In this document: in pieces, positions 33,585 through 43,487 of the stretch
Numbering within the stretch: the first letter of the stretch is position 1
Layout: the number at the start of each line of letters is the position of its first letter
Source of the DNA: Ensifer adhaerens
GTDB taxonomy: Bacteria > Pseudomonadota > Alphaproteobacteria > Rhizobiales > Rhizobiaceae
Direction: 5' to 3'
DNA: 64,000 nt
Assembly (NCBI RefSeq): GCF_002940685.1
Contig: NZ_PNFP01000024.1
Coordinates: 20,626-84,625, forward strand
Made by a program: the position numbers and the translations under genes
The notes under the pieces: generated by a model
The model's input: only the letters and a program-made list of their open reading frames with translations
Database searches by the model: none
What the model was told of the DNA's origin: nothing

Positions 33585-33663
33585 GTTTCTTCCTCCTCCG
33601 CAAATGCGATCCGATGAACAGTTGGCAAGGCCGGCTCCGATGCCGAAACCGGCCCCGCTGCCG

Positions 33664-34641
33664 TCACTTGACCGCCTTCACCCTTTCGAGAAGGTCTTTC
33701 AGTTTCGGATCGCTGACGAACTGGTCGTAGACCGGTCCCATGGCAGCGGCGAACTCTTCCTTGTTGACCTTGATGACGTTCGAGCCGGCGGCCCGGACCT
33801 TCTCCTCCGAAGCCTTCTCGCGCGCACTCCAGAGCTCTCGCATCTTGCCGACGCTGTCTTTTGCGGCCTGACGAAGCAGCGTCTGGTCTTCGGAGGAAAG
33901 CTTGTCCCAGCTCGTCTTGGAAATGACCAGGATTTCCGGATTGAGCGAGTGTTCGGTGAGCGAATAGTTCTTGGCCACCTCGAAATGGCGGGCGGATTCG
34001 TAGGACGGCCAGTTGTTTTCGGCACCATCGACGACGCCGGTCTCGAGCGAGGAATAGACTTCGCCCATCGGCATCGGCGTCGGGTTGGCGCCGAAGGCCT
34101 GCATCATGGCGATCCAGAGGTCGGACTGCTGCACACGGATCTTCAATCCCTTGAGGTCGGCGAGTTTCTCGATCGGCTTCTTGGTGGTGTAGAAGGAACG
34201 CGCGCCGCTATCGTAGAAGGCAAGGCCGACCAAGCCATGGGGCTCGAAGGCCGCCAGAATTTCGTCGCCGATCGGGCCGTCGACGGTCTTGTGCATGTGT
34301 TCCGTCGAGCGGAACAGGAACGGCATGCCGAGAACCATCGTCTCCTTGACGAGGTTGTTGAAGGGTGCGGCGTTGACGCGGTTCATGTCGATGACGCCGA
34401 AGCGGGTCTGCTCAATCGTGTCCTTCTCGCCGCCGAGCACGCCGTTGTTCATGACCTCGATCTTGATGCGCCCGTTGGTGCGCTCGGAGAGCAGCTGCCC
34501 CATGTATTTGACGGCATCGACCGTCGGGTAGCCGTCCGGATGGATGTCGGCCGAACGCAGGGTGATTTCCTGCGCCTGCGCCGCTGTGCCGGCAAACGCC
34601 AGCCCCATGGCGACGCAAAGCATACCTGCAATTTTCTTCAT
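33664..34641 (-). CDS. dctP: TRAP transporter solute-binding protein DctP
   Basis: A 325-residue periplasmic binding protein. The start at 34641 follows GGAGGAGGAAAAC; signal peptide MKKIAGMLCVAMGLAFAGTAAQA. The mature protein has the DctP pattern of EITLRSADIHPDGYPTVDAVKYMG and the ligand-site region LKGLKIRVQQSDLW. The ligand is probably a hexuronate or aldarate, judged from the catabolic genes upstream in the same operon. Confidence 0.93.
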   Translation of the reverse strand: MKKIAGMLCVAMGLAFAGTAAQAQEITLRSADIHPDGYPTVDAVKYMGQLLSERTNGRIKIEVMNNGVLGGEKDTIEQTRFGVIDMNRVNAAPFNNLVKETMVLGMPFLFRSTEHMHKTVDGPIGDEILAAFEPHGLVGLAFYDSGARSFYTTKKPIEKLADLKGLKIRVQQSDLWIAMMQAFGANPTPMPMGEVYSSLETGVVDGAENNWPSYESARHFEVAKNYSLTEHSLNPEILVISKTSWDKLSSEDQTLLRQAAKDSVGKMRELWSAREKASEEKVRAAGSNVIKVNKEEFAAAMGPVYDQFVSDPKLKDLLERVKAVK

Positions 34642-34763
34642 GTTTTCCTCCTCCACTTATTCGTGCTTCGGCCTCTCCCAAGGCCGCGTTTGCGCCCATC
34701 CGGACCGGCATGCGAATTCCTCATGTCATGGGTGCCGCGGAAGCCCAGGGGCTTCCACGGCAA

Positions 34764-35636
34764 TTACACGGCGGCCAGGACCGGCAGTTTGAACAGCTGC
34801 TCCGGGTTCTCGACGAGGGCCTGCTGTCTGGCCCGTTCGTTCGGAAGCCAGCCGAGAACCAGCTCGGCCAGCCGCGCATCGTCAGGGTAGTCCTCCGTCT
34901 TGCGGATCATGTTGTGCGGCCAGTTCGAACCCCAGACGATGCGCTCCGCCGCATGTTGGGCAATCCGCCGCGAGAAAGCCGCCACGTCGGCATAGGGCCA
35001 GCCGTCGCGCGAACTCTCGTAGACACCGGCGAACTTGAACCAGACATTGCCCCGGTCGATCAGCTTCAAAAGCGCCGCGATCTCCGGCCCATCCGGATCG
35101 ACCCCGGCAAAAAACTTGCCGTGGTGGTCAAGCACCCAGCGCGACCGGATGCGCTCCAGCCGCGGCAGGTGGTCGAGCAAGCGGTTGCCGTCAAACTGGA
35201 CGGCGAGCATCCAGTCGGCGGCGTGCGTCCGCGCATCGACCGCCTCGAGCGCATCGAGCCCCACCGCCCCGCCGGGCAAGTCCATGATACGGGCACCGAC
35301 AACACCCGCGTCGCCGAGCGTGCGCATGTCCGCATCCGACGTCGCCTCGTCGACAACGGCGACGCCACGTGCGACGTCGCCCATCTCGGCCAGGCAGGCG
35401 AGCAAATTGGCGTTGTCCTTCTGATGCGCGTTGCCCTGGGTGATGATCACCCGGTCGATGCCGAGCCAGGCCATCACCTGGCGGTAGGCGGCCGCATCCG
35501 GCAACGGCTCGGCCGGCAGAGGGGGGCCGCCGGGAAGCGCCGGATAGCCTGGCCGATACATGTGCATCTGCGCATCGACCGTGCCCTTTGGCAGGCGCGG
35601 TTCAGGCGGGCGGCCGGAGAGGGTGCGCTCGATCAT
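34764..35636 (-). CDS. gli: galactarolactone isomerase-type amidohydrolase
   Basis: A 290-residue TIM-barrel hydrolase of the amidohydrolase-2 family (DAQMHMYRPGYPALPG, VLDHHGKFFAG, IVWGSNWPHNM). In Agrobacterium, Gli converts the 1,5-galactarolactone made by uronate dehydrogenase to the 1,4-lactone. The start overlaps the gci stop by 4 bases. The assignment relies on the cluster udh-gli-gci-kdgD being complete and in the Agrobacterium arrangement. 2-pyrone-4,6-dicarboxylate lactonase is the sister family. Confidence 0.83.
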   Translation of the reverse strand: MIERTLSGRPPEPRLPKGTVDAQMHMYRPGYPALPGGPPLPAEPLPDAAAYRQVMAWLGIDRVIITQGNAHQKDNANLLACLAEMGDVARGVAVVDEATSDADMRTLGDAGVVGARIMDLPGGAVGLDALEAVDARTHAADWMLAVQFDGNRLLDHLPRLERIRSRWVLDHHGKFFAGVDPDGPEIAALLKLIDRGNVWFKFAGVYESSRDGWPYADVAAFSRRIAQHAAERIVWGSNWPHNMIRKTEDYPDDARLAELVLGWLPNERARQQALVENPEQLFKLPVLAAV

Positions 35637-36775
35637 CGCGCGATCTCGGGCATCTTGAACTCGGCGAGCGCGTCACGATCGACCTCGATGCCGAGACCGG
35701 GCGCATCGGGAATGGCGACGACACCGTTCGCCGCCTCGATCGGCGTCTTCAGCACCGCCTGGCGGAACGGATTTTCCGTGCGGTCGAATTCCATGATCGG
35801 TTCGATCGGGTTGACCCTGACCGGGTCCGGCGTCATCGCCGCCATGAATTGCAGCGCGGCGGCGATATGCACGCCGGTGCCCCAGACATGCGGCACGATG
35901 CGGACACCGTGCAGCGTCGCGAGGCTCGCGATCTTCGCCATTTCGGAGAACCCGCCGCAGCCGCAGAGATCGGGCTGCAGGATATCGACGGCCCGGCTCT
36001 TAATCGCCGGCCACATGCCATAACGGCTGTGCCAGGTCTCGCCGCCGGCGACCGGGATCGGCTGGCCGGCCCTGACCTCGCGATAGGCGGAGAGCTGTTC
36101 GGGCACGACAGGCTCCTCGAACCAGTCGACGTCATAGTCCGCCGCCGCCTTGCCGAGCCGGATCGCCTCGGTGACGGTGTAGCCGTGATTGCCGTCAATC
36201 ATCAGCCGCATCTCGTCGCCGATCGCCTCGCGCACCGCGCGGATCACCTGCAGGTCCTCGTCGATCCCGAAGCCGATCTTGATCTTGCAGGCGTGAAAGC
36301 CCTGCGCCCGGCGCTCCGCCATCTCCGCCGCATTGTCGGAGACCCGGTCGACGCCGTCTCGCTTGAAGCTGCCGGTCGCATAGGCGCGCACGCTCTCGCG
36401 CCAGCGGCCGCCAAGCAGCATGGAGACGGAAGCGCCGTAGTGCTTGCCCTTGATATCCCAGAGCGCGATGTCGATGCCGGAGAGGGCCGTGACAGCCAGG
36501 CCACGCTGCCCTTGATCGCGCAGCGCATTGTAGAGGATCGCCCAGAGCTTTTCGGTCTGGCGCGGATCCTGGCCGATCAGCCAGGGAGAGTAGGCGGCCA
36601 CCACGGCCGCATTCGGCCTTGCCGGGCCGAGGCATTCACCCCAGCCGATCGTTCCGTCGTCGCATTCGATCTCGACAAGCACATGGGCGCGACGATCGAA
36701 GCGCGCCGAGGCGCTTTCGAAAGGTACGGCCAACCGATGTTCGAGGAGATGGGTGCGGACGGCGGTGATCTTCAT
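35633..36775 (-). CDS. gci: D-galactarolactone cycloisomerase (enolase superfamily)
   Basis: A 380-residue mandelate-racemase-group enolase-superfamily protein. The preferred start is 36775 (MKITAVRTHLLEHRL); an upstream in-frame ATG would add 25 residues overlapping kdgD. The barrel has CKIKIGFG with the KxK base, then metal ligands in MLMIDGNHGYT-like sequence, WFEEPVVP and GGETW, and the His base in VPHVWGTG. The enzyme opens and dehydrates galactarolactone to 3-deoxy-2-keto-L-threo-hexarate. The length matches the characterised Agrobacterium protein. Confidence 0.87.
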   Translation of the reverse strand: MKITAVRTHLLEHRLAVPFESASARFDRRAHVLVEIECDDGTIGWGECLGPARPNAAVVAAYSPWLIGQDPRQTEKLWAILYNALRDQGQRGLAVTALSGIDIALWDIKGKHYGASVSMLLGGRWRESVRAYATGSFKRDGVDRVSDNAAEMAERRAQGFHACKIKIGFGIDEDLQVIRAVREAIGDEMRLMIDGNHGYTVTEAIRLGKAAADYDVDWFEEPVVPEQLSAYREVRAGQPIPVAGGETWHSRYGMWPAIKSRAVDILQPDLCGCGGFSEMAKIASLATLHGVRIVPHVWGTGVHIAAALQFMAAMTPDPVRVNPIEPIMEFDRTENPFRQAVLKTPIEAANGVVAIPDAPGLGIEVDRDALAEFKMPEIAR

Positions 36776-36794
36776 GGCTGCCCTCCCTTCCCCG

Positions 36795-37739
<945 letters not shown>

Positions 37740-37786
37740 CTACTAAGCAAGTCATCACACACATGTCAATATGTCATAATACATGT

Positions 37787-37798
37787 TGTCATATGACA
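37787..37798. promoter_or_regulatory. operator-like palindrome, kdgD side
   Basis: TGTCATATGACA is a perfect 12-bp palindrome 81 bases before the kdgD start. A looser ATGT(37771-37774)...ACAT(37781-37784) pair sits beside it. The 291-base kdgD-udh gap is very AT-rich. The TCATATGA core is shared with the palindrome near udh, fitting a FadR-type dimer such as the one encoded at 38892. Confidence 0.65.
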
Positions 37799-37931
37799 TA
37801 TGGAGATTTTCAAATCACTCAGATCGAAGCGAAACGCTTTGACACGTCGGATCACAGCGCGAACCGTTCGGCGAAAGAGACAATTGACTGCCTCACTCAT
37901 ATTGCGAAGACGACGTATTATATGTTAGCCG

Positions 37932-37945
37932 ATATCATATGATAT
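37932..37945. promoter_or_regulatory. operator-like palindrome, udh side
   Basis: ATATCATATGATAT is a perfect 14-bp palindrome centred about 59 bases before the udh ATG and shares the TCATATGA core with 37787-37798. Placement near the expected udh promoter suits repression by the co-oriented FadR-type regulator. Confidence 0.65.
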
Positions 37946-37997
37946 GTTGGCGCGCCATTCTCGACGAACGCTTGCGCCGGCCGAGGGAGGACAGGCA

Positions 37998-38786
37998 ATG
38001 GAACGACTTCTGATCACCGGCGCGGCGGGCCAGTTGGGCCGCGTCATGCGCAAAAGGCTGGCGCCCTTGGCAAGGACGATCCGTCTTTCGGACCGCGCGC
38101 CGCTCGATCCGCCGGGCGAAAACGAAGAATGCGTTCAGTGCGACCTCGCCGATGCCGGTGCCGTTCACGACCTCGTCACCGGCTGCGATGCGATCGTGCA
38201 TCTGGGCGGCATATCGATCGAGCGGCCGTTCTTGGAAATCCTCGACGGCAATATCCTCGGCCTCTACAATCTCTATGAGGCGGCACGCGCCAACAACCAG
38301 CCGCGCATCCTCTTTGCCAGCACCAACCATACGATCGGCTACTATCTGCCAAGCGAACGGCTCGGCCCGGACGCACCCTACCGGCCGGACGGGCTTTACG
38401 GCGTATCGAAGTGCTTCGGCGAAGCGCTTGCGCGCATGTATTTCGAGAAGTTCGGCCAGGAGACCGCTCTGGTGCGCATCGGCTCCTGCCTGCCCGAGCC
38501 GATCAACTACCGCATGCTCTCCACCTGGCTTTCCCACGACGACTTCGTCTCGCTCGTCGAAGCCGTCTTCCGCGTGCCGGTTCTCGGTTGCCCGGTCATC
38601 TGGGGCGCATCGGCCAACGACGCCGGCTGGTGGGACAACGCCCATGTCGGCTGGCTCGGCTGGCGACCGAAGGACAATGCCGAGGTCTTCCGCGAAAAGA
38701 TTGCCGAAAACACCCCGAAACCACAGCCGGGCGATTCTCTCGTGCGCTACCAGGGCGGCGCCTTCGTCGACGATCCGATTTTTTGA
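37998..38786 (+). CDS. udh: uronate dehydrogenase
   Basis: A 262-residue extended-type SDR, oxidising D-galacturonate or D-glucuronate with NAD to the aldarolactone. The start at 37998 follows GGGAGGACAGGCA; nucleotide motif TGAAGQLG (residues 7-14), catalytic Ser in FASTNHTIGYY, and Tyr-x3-Lys in YGVSKCF. The segments GGISIERPF and GWWDNAHVGWLGW are typical of Udh. It is divergent from kdgD-gci-gli-TRAP, completing the oxidative uronate route. Confidence 0.93.
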   Translation: MERLLITGAAGQLGRVMRKRLAPLARTIRLSDRAPLDPPGENEECVQCDLADAGAVHDLVTGCDAIVHLGGISIERPFLEILDGNILGLYNLYEAARANNQPRILFASTNHTIGYYLPSERLGPDAPYRPDGLYGVSKCFGEALARMYFEKFGQETALVRIGSCLPEPINYRMLSTWLSHDDFVSLVEAVFRVPVLGCPVIWGASANDAGWWDNAHVGWLGWRPKDNAEVFREKIAENTPKPQPGDSLVRYQGGAFVDDPIF

Positions 38787-38891
38787 GACGCCGGCCTTGG
38801 CTCCCGACGCCTTTGCAGTCAGCCAGTGGATTGCGCCCTCGATCGGCAATGGCGTATCCAGACACCCAACAGCCAAGTCGCAGAAACGGTC

Positions 38892-39635
38892 ATGCCCATG
38901 AGTAACGTCACCGCCCCCGACAACACAGCCGCTCAAGGCAGGACGCTGGTGGCCAAGGTGACGGACGCCCTTAGCGGCCAGATCGGCACCGGGCATTACA
39001 AGCCGGGCGACCGCCTGCCTTCGGAAGCGCAGCTGACCCAGGAATTCGGCGTGAGCCGCACGGTCGTGCGCGAGGCGATCGCGGCGCTGCGCTCCGGCGG
39101 CCTGGTCGAGGCGCGGCACGGCATCGGCGTCTTCGTGCTGGAACCTGCCCCTTCCACCCCGCTGCCGTTTCACGGCATCGACCTTGCGCGCGTCTCCTCG
39201 CTGATCGAAATGCTGGAACTGCGGACCGCCGTGGAAGGCGATGCCGCAGCACTTGCCGCCCTTCGCCGCTCGCCGGCCCAGGAAGAGCAGATCGCCGAAG
39301 CTTTCGACAGCTTCTGCGCCAGCGCTGCGGAGGGTCGGCCGACCGCGGAGGCCGACTTCAACTTCCATCTGGCGATCGCCCAGGCGACCAACAATCCGCG
39401 CTTCAGCGAATTCCTGCAGATGCTCGGCACCGCGCTCATTCCCCGTCGCGCGGTTTCGGCGAGCGGAGAGGAAACCGTTCTGGCCTCGGCGGAACTGTCG
39501 CGGCTGATCTCGGAGCACGAGGCGATCCTCATCGCGATCCAGGATGGAGACGAGGAACGGGCACGCAGCGCCATGCGCCAGCACCTCAAGAACAGCCAGG
39601 CGCGCTACCGCTCGATGTTGCGCGCGGCTCGCTGA
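38892..39635 (+). CDS. FadR/GntR-family regulator of the uronate cluster
   Basis: A 247-residue regulator. The N-terminal winged helix (about 20-85) reads GHYKPGDRLPSEAQLTQEFGVSRTVVREAIAALRS (shortened); an FCD domain follows with ADFNFHLAIAQATNN and SEHEAIL. The start could be ATG 38892 or 38898. It lies 105 bases after udh and probably represses both arms of the divergent locus through the TCATATGA palindromes, with a hexuronate or aldarate as inducer. Confidence 0.88.
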   Translation: MPMSNVTAPDNTAAQGRTLVAKVTDALSGQIGTGHYKPGDRLPSEAQLTQEFGVSRTVVREAIAALRSGGLVEARHGIGVFVLEPAPSTPLPFHGIDLARVSSLIEMLELRTAVEGDAAALAALRRSPAQEEQIAEAFDSFCASAAEGRPTAEADFNFHLAIAQATNNPRFSEFLQMLGTALIPRRAVSASGEETVLASAELSRLISEHEAILIAIQDGDEERARSAMRQHLKNSQARYRSMLRAAR

Positions 39636-39645
39636 CGAGCCGCGC
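39622..39645 (+). terminator. hairpin over the regulator stop codon
   Basis: GCGCGGCTC (39622-39630) pairs with GAGCCGCGC (39637-39645), 9 bp with a 6-base loop that contains the regulator's TGA. It lies just before the convergent pcaB stop (39657) and could terminate both. Confidence 0.55.
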
Positions 39646-39656
39646 AGCCGGTGCGC

Positions 39657-40712
39657 TCAGGCGCGGCCGAGCCTTCGTATCTTGCCAACGAGTTCGTCCG
39701 CCAGGCGAAGGGCTGCCGCCGTTGCGCCGGCCATCTGCGGCATGATCAGCCATTCGAGCGTCCAGGCGGCGCCGGAGCGCTCCTGCTCATGCACCAGCGC
39801 ATGGTGCATGCCGGAAAGCTGGGTCGCATTGAACCGGGCGAGCGACACCAGAACCTCTGCCGCCACCGGGTTCTGTTTGTGCGGCATGGCCGAGGAACCA
39901 CCGCCGCCTGCAAGCTCGATCTCGTCGCCCTGCTGCGCCATCAAGGCGATATCCTGGCCGATCTTGCCGAGGCTGCCCGTCACGAGCGACAGGGCGCTGG
40001 CGAAGTCCGCCACCTCCGAGCGCTGGCTGTGCCATTGCGGAAAATCGGCGAGATCGAGTTCTTCGGCAAGCGTCGCACGCACGTCGTCCGCCCGGTCCTT
40101 GAGCTTTTCCAGCGTGCCCGCGGCGCCGCCGAACTGAACGGCGAAGAGATCGCGGTCCATGGCTTCCAGCCGGTCCTTGTGATCGAGCAGCGGCTCGATC
40201 CAGCTGCGCAGCCGGTCAGACACCGTGATCGGGATCGCTGCCTGCATGCGGGTGCGCCCCATCAGCGCGCGCTCGCCCCATTCGTTGTCGCACTCCTCGA
40301 GCACCGTGACGATGCCGCCGAGCCGGACGGCGAAAAGCTCGGCGACCGCCTTCATCCTCAGCATCAGGCTGGTGTCGATGACATCCTGGCTGGTTGCACC
40401 GTAGTGCACATAGTCCGCCGCCTCGCCGCCAACGGTGGCCCGCAGTTGCCGGATGAGTTCGGGAACCACGACCCCATCGCTCGCCACGGCGCGCTTCAGC
40501 GCATGGATGTCGGGCGAAAAGGCACGGCAGGCCTCGGTGATCCGGTCGGCGGCCTTTGCCGGAATGATGCCGTGCACGGCCTCGGCCCGCGCCAGCGCCG
40601 CTTCGAAGGCGAGCATAGCGTGGATGTCTGCGGAAGCCGTGAATTCGGCGGCAACCGCCTCATCGCCCAGGAGCCCGGAGAGATAAGGGTGGTCGAAGGC
40701 GGAATAGGTCAT
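39657..40712 (-). CDS. pcaB: 3-carboxy-cis,cis-muconate cycloisomerase
   Basis: A 351-residue fumarase/argininosuccinate-lyase superfamily enzyme that lactonises 3-carboxymuconate in protocatechuate degradation. Start at 40712 (MTYSAFDHPYLSG). Signature GGGGSSAMPHKQNPVAAE (flexible loop Ser) and HYGATSQDVIDTSLML are present. It is shorter than the roughly 450-residue enzymes of pseudomonads but of the size I expect in rhizobia. It is the last gene of pcaDCHGB. Confidence 0.93.
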   Translation of the reverse strand: MTYSAFDHPYLSGLLGDEAVAAEFTASADIHAMLAFEAALARAEAVHGIIPAKAADRITEACRAFSPDIHALKRAVASDGVVVPELIRQLRATVGGEAADYVHYGATSQDVIDTSLMLRMKAVAELFAVRLGGIVTVLEECDNEWGERALMGRTRMQAAIPITVSDRLRSWIEPLLDHKDRLEAMDRDLFAVQFGGAAGTLEKLKDRADDVRATLAEELDLADFPQWHSQRSEVADFASALSLVTGSLGKIGQDIALMAQQGDEIELAGGGGSSAMPHKQNPVAAEVLVSLARFNATQLSGMHHALVHEQERSGAAWTLEWLIMPQMAGATAAALRLADELVGKIRRLGRA

Positions 40713-40817
40713 GGTTTCCCCGTTTCTGGTCGCGGATTGCGGCTCGCCGAACGAAATGCCACCTGCTGCTGGAATGCCGCCCGTGTGGCACTCCATGTCC
40801 AGGCGTGACACTCCTGT

Positions 40818-41432
40818 TCAGATGTCGAGGAAGACCGTTTCCTTCTCACCCTGCAGGTGAATGTCGAAGACATAATTAGGCGCGCTTCCGGTCGCGACAA
40901 GCGTCGCGACGCGATGACGATGCTCGATGCGCGCAAGCAGCGGGTCGGCGGCATTGGCCTCTGCCTCATCCGGGAAATACATGCGGGTGTGAAGCCCGAC
41001 ATTGATGCCGCGCGCCACGATCCAGAAGGTGATGTGTGGCGCCATTTGCCGATCGTGGCTATAGGGAACTCGACCCGGCTTCACGGTGTCGAAGGAAAAG
41101 ATCCCGTCTTCGGCGTCCGTTGCACACCGCCCCCAGCCGGTGAAGTTGACGTCCGCCGCACCGCGGATCTCGGTTGGCGAGTTGTAGAGCCCGGCGGCAT
41201 CCGCCTGCCAGATTTCGACCAGTGCGTCCTTCAGCGGCGCGCCCGCCCCGTCGATGACCCGACCGGTGATGGTGATGCGCTCGCCGCGCGTCTTGTCGTT
41301 GACCATCCGCGATCCGAGATCCGTTTCGTAGACGCCGGCAATGCCGCAGAAGTTCGGGGTCAGGCCGATATGCACATAGGGACCCGCCGTCTGCGAAGGC
41401 GTTTCCTTGAGGTAGCCAAGTTGCTGAACCAT
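40818..41432 (-). CDS. pcaG: protocatechuate 3,4-dioxygenase alpha subunit
   Basis: A 204-residue subunit of the Fe(III) intradiol dioxygenase that opens protocatechuate. It has the shared fold (GRVIDGAGAPLKDALVEIWQADAAG, FTGWGRCATDAEDGIFSFDTVKPG) but, as usual for the alpha chain, not the full iron-ligand set. The start overlaps the pcaH stop by one base (TGATG), coupling the subunits. Confidence 0.95.
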   Translation of the reverse strand: MVQQLGYLKETPSQTAGPYVHIGLTPNFCGIAGVYETDLGSRMVNDKTRGERITITGRVIDGAGAPLKDALVEIWQADAAGLYNSPTEIRGAADVNFTGWGRCATDAEDGIFSFDTVKPGRVPYSHDRQMAPHITFWIVARGINVGLHTRMYFPDEAEANAADPLLARIEHRHRVATLVATGSAPNYVFDIHLQGEKETVFLDI

Positions 41433-42184
41433 CAGTTGCCCTCCAGCCGGTTTTCAAACAGCGTCGAGCGGCGTCCCCGGAGCACGATGTCGAACTTGTA
41501 GGCGCGCGCATCGAACGGGATGGTGTTGGCCCAATCGAGCGGCGCGATCAGTTGCTCGACGGCCTGGCGATCGGGGATGGTGTTGACGATCGGACACTTC
41601 CAGATCATCGGATCGCCCTCGAAATACATCTGGGTGATCAGCCGTTGCGCAAACCCGTGGCCGAAGACCGAGAAATGGATGTGCGCCGGGCGCCAGTCGT
41701 TGACGCCGTTCGGCCAGGGATAGGGGCCGGGCTTGATCGTGCGGAAAGCGTAGCTCCCTTCCGCGTCGGTGATCGTGCGGCCGCAGCCGCCGAAGTTCGG
41801 ATCAAGCGGCGCGAGGTAGCTTTCCTTCTTGTGACGGTAGCGACCGCCGGCATTGGCCTGCCAGAATTCGAGCAGGGCCCCCGGCACTGCGCGCCCGCGC
41901 TCGTCAAGCACGCGGCCATGCACGATGATGCGCTCACCGATGGCGCTCTCGCCGGGCTTGGCGAAGTTATGGATGAGATCGTTGTCGAGCTCATCGATGA
42001 GAGAATGGCCGAAGACGGGGCCGGTGATCTCCGAAATCGTGCCGTCGAGCGAAAGCAGCGCCTTCTGCGGCGAGCGCAGCACCGAGGTCTTGTAGCCGGG
42101 CGTCAGCGCCGGCGCATGCCACGCACGATCGCGCGGGAAGAAGGCGCCCGTTTCCGGCTTGCTGTTCGTTCTCTCGGACATCAT
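41432..42184 (-). CDS. pcaH: protocatechuate 3,4-dioxygenase beta subunit
   Basis: A 250-residue catalytic subunit. Iron ligands are recognisable as Tyr in GGRYRHK, Tyr in GPYPWP and the two His in [11 protein letters not shown]. The product of the PcaHG reaction is 3-carboxy-cis,cis-muconate, the substrate of PcaB. It lies 9 bases after pcaC. Confidence 0.96.
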   Translation of the reverse strand: MMSERTNSKPETGAFFPRDRAWHAPALTPGYKTSVLRSPQKALLSLDGTISEITGPVFGHSLIDELDNDLIHNFAKPGESAIGERIIVHGRVLDERGRAVPGALLEFWQANAGGRYRHKKESYLAPLDPNFGGCGRTITDAEGSYAFRTIKPGPYPWPNGVNDWRPAHIHFSVFGHGFAQRLITQMYFEGDPMIWKCPIVNTIPDRQAVEQLIAPLDWANTIPFDARAYKFDIVLRGRRSTLFENRLEGN

Positions 42185-42193
42185 CTTCTCCCG

Positions 42194-42598
42194 TCAGGCC
42201 GCAGCGCCGGCATCGATCTCGGCAAAGACCTGCTTGGCGATCTTGATCGCGTGATTGGCCGCCGGCACGCCGGCATAGATCGCCACATGCAGCAGCGCCT
42301 CGCAGATATCCTCGCGGCTCGCGCCGGTGTTGGTCGTCGCCCGCACATGCATGGCCACCTCGTCGTCCTGGCCAAGTGCTGCGAGCAGCGCGATCGTGAC
42401 GATCGAGCGCTCGCGCTTCGTCCAGGTCGGCCGCGACCAGACATGGCCCCAGGCCGCTTCGGTGATCAGCTCCTGGAAGGGTCGATCGAACTCGGTGGAA
42501 ACCGACTGCGCCCGATCCACATGATTGTCGCCGAGCACCGCACGGCGCGTGGCCATGCCCTGGTGATAGCGGTCGGAGGGCGCAGAAGCGTCACTCAT
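42194..42598 (-). CDS. pcaC: 4-carboxymuconolactone decarboxylase
   Basis: A 134-residue protein of the CMD fold, third step of the pathway. The start at 42598 (MSDASAPSDRYHQGMATRRAVLGDNHVD) overlaps the end of pcaD by 8 bases. Conserved segments are WSRPTWTKRERSIVTIALL and HVRATTNTGASREDICEALLHVAIYAGVPAAN. It lacks the CxxC pair of peroxidase relatives, as expected for PcaC. Confidence 0.95.
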   Translation of the reverse strand: MSDASAPSDRYHQGMATRRAVLGDNHVDRAQSVSTEFDRPFQELITEAAWGHVWSRPTWTKRERSIVTIALLAALGQDDEVAMHVRATTNTGASREDICEALLHVAIYAGVPAANHAIKIAKQVFAEIDAGAAA

Positions 42599-43403
42599 GG
42601 GTCCTGTCTCCATGCATTGCGATTTCGAAGAAGGCGCGCAGCACCGCGGTAAGCGCCTCCGGATTTTCGACGCAGGGGATATGGCCTGCATCGCGAATGA
42701 CTTCGTAGCGGGCGCCGGGAATGAGGCGGGCGGTCGAAAGCACCACCTCCGGCGGCGTCGAGCCGTCCTGGTCGCCGACGACGCAGAGCGTGGGCACGGC
42801 GATGCGCGCGGCGGCCTCCGTATAGTCGGCGTCGCGGATCGCGGCGCAGGTGGCCACGTAACCGGTGACCGGCTGACGGACGAGCATGTTGCGGTAGCCG
42901 ACAAGGGCAGTGTTTTCCGGCCGGCGAAAGGCCGGCGTGAACCAGCGCTCGAGCACGCCATCGGCAATTCCCGCGATACCATGCTCCTCGATGGCGGCGA
43001 TGCGTGCCGCCCACATCTCGGCGGTGCCTATCTTATGGGCCGTGTCGCAAAGGACGAGCGCCCGCACGAGGTCGGGACGCCGCTGATAGAGCGATTGCGC
43101 GATCAGGCCGCCGACCGAAAGGCCGCAGATGATCGCCTGCCGAACCGAGAGCATGTCGAGCAGGCCTGCAAGGTCGTTGGCATGGTCCTCGATGGCATAG
43201 GGGGGCGGCCCGATATCCGAGAGGCCATGACCGCGCTTGTCATAGAGGACGATGGCATAATCGCCGGCAAGGCGGACGACGACGTCGCGCCAGATGCGGA
43301 AATCCGTGCCCAGCGAATTGGCGAAAACCAGCACCGGCCGGTCGCCGGTGGCGCCGATTACCTGATAGTGGATCGTGATGTCGTTGATGCGGGCAAACTG
43401 CAC
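42591..43403 (-). CDS. pcaD: 3-oxoadipate enol-lactonase
   Basis: A 270-residue alpha/beta hydrolase that opens the enol-lactone to 3-oxoadipate. Nucleophile Ser lies in CGLSVGG, the acid in VVGDQDGSTP and the His in DAGHIPCVENP. First gene of pcaDCHGB, divergent from pcaQ as in Agrobacterium and Sinorhizobium. The 3-oxoadipate CoA-transferase and thiolase genes are not in the window. Confidence 0.94.
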   Translation of the reverse strand: MQFARINDITIHYQVIGATGDRPVLVFANSLGTDFRIWRDVVVRLAGDYAIVLYDKRGHGLSDIGPPPYAIEDHANDLAGLLDMLSVRQAIICGLSVGGLIAQSLYQRRPDLVRALVLCDTAHKIGTAEMWAARIAAIEEHGIAGIADGVLERWFTPAFRRPENTALVGYRNMLVRQPVTGYVATCAAIRDADYTEAAARIAVPTLCVVGDQDGSTPPEVVLSTARLIPGARYEVIRDAGHIPCVENPEALTAVLRAFFEIAMHGDRTHE

Positions 43404-43487
43404 GGGCTCTCTCCTCCGCCACCAAATTGGATATTTAATCTGGTTAGGTAAAATGATATTTCATGGCATTTCATTAACTTGAGGGTT
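43404..43487. promoter_or_regulatory. divergent pcaD / pcaQ control region
   Basis: 84 AT-rich bases between divergent pcaD and pcaQ. The known rhizobial PcaQ site is, from memory, ATAACC-N4-GGTTAA. Here GGTTAG at 43442-43447 matches one half with the left half degenerate (TATTTA). The region must hold both promoters. Confidence 0.6.

Noticed and set aside
31749..33617. 622-codon plus-strand frame opposite the TRAP permease genes
   Set aside because: It is His/Asp/Gln-rich shadow coding of hydrophobic permease genes on the other strand.
37935..39584. 549-codon minus-strand frame opposite udh and its regulator
   Set aside because: Both plus-strand genes are clear family members with proper starts; the antisense frame has no domain.
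43404..43487. Canonical PcaQ operator
   Set aside because: Only one half-site (GGTTAG) is seen, so I annotate the region but not a defined PcaQ box.
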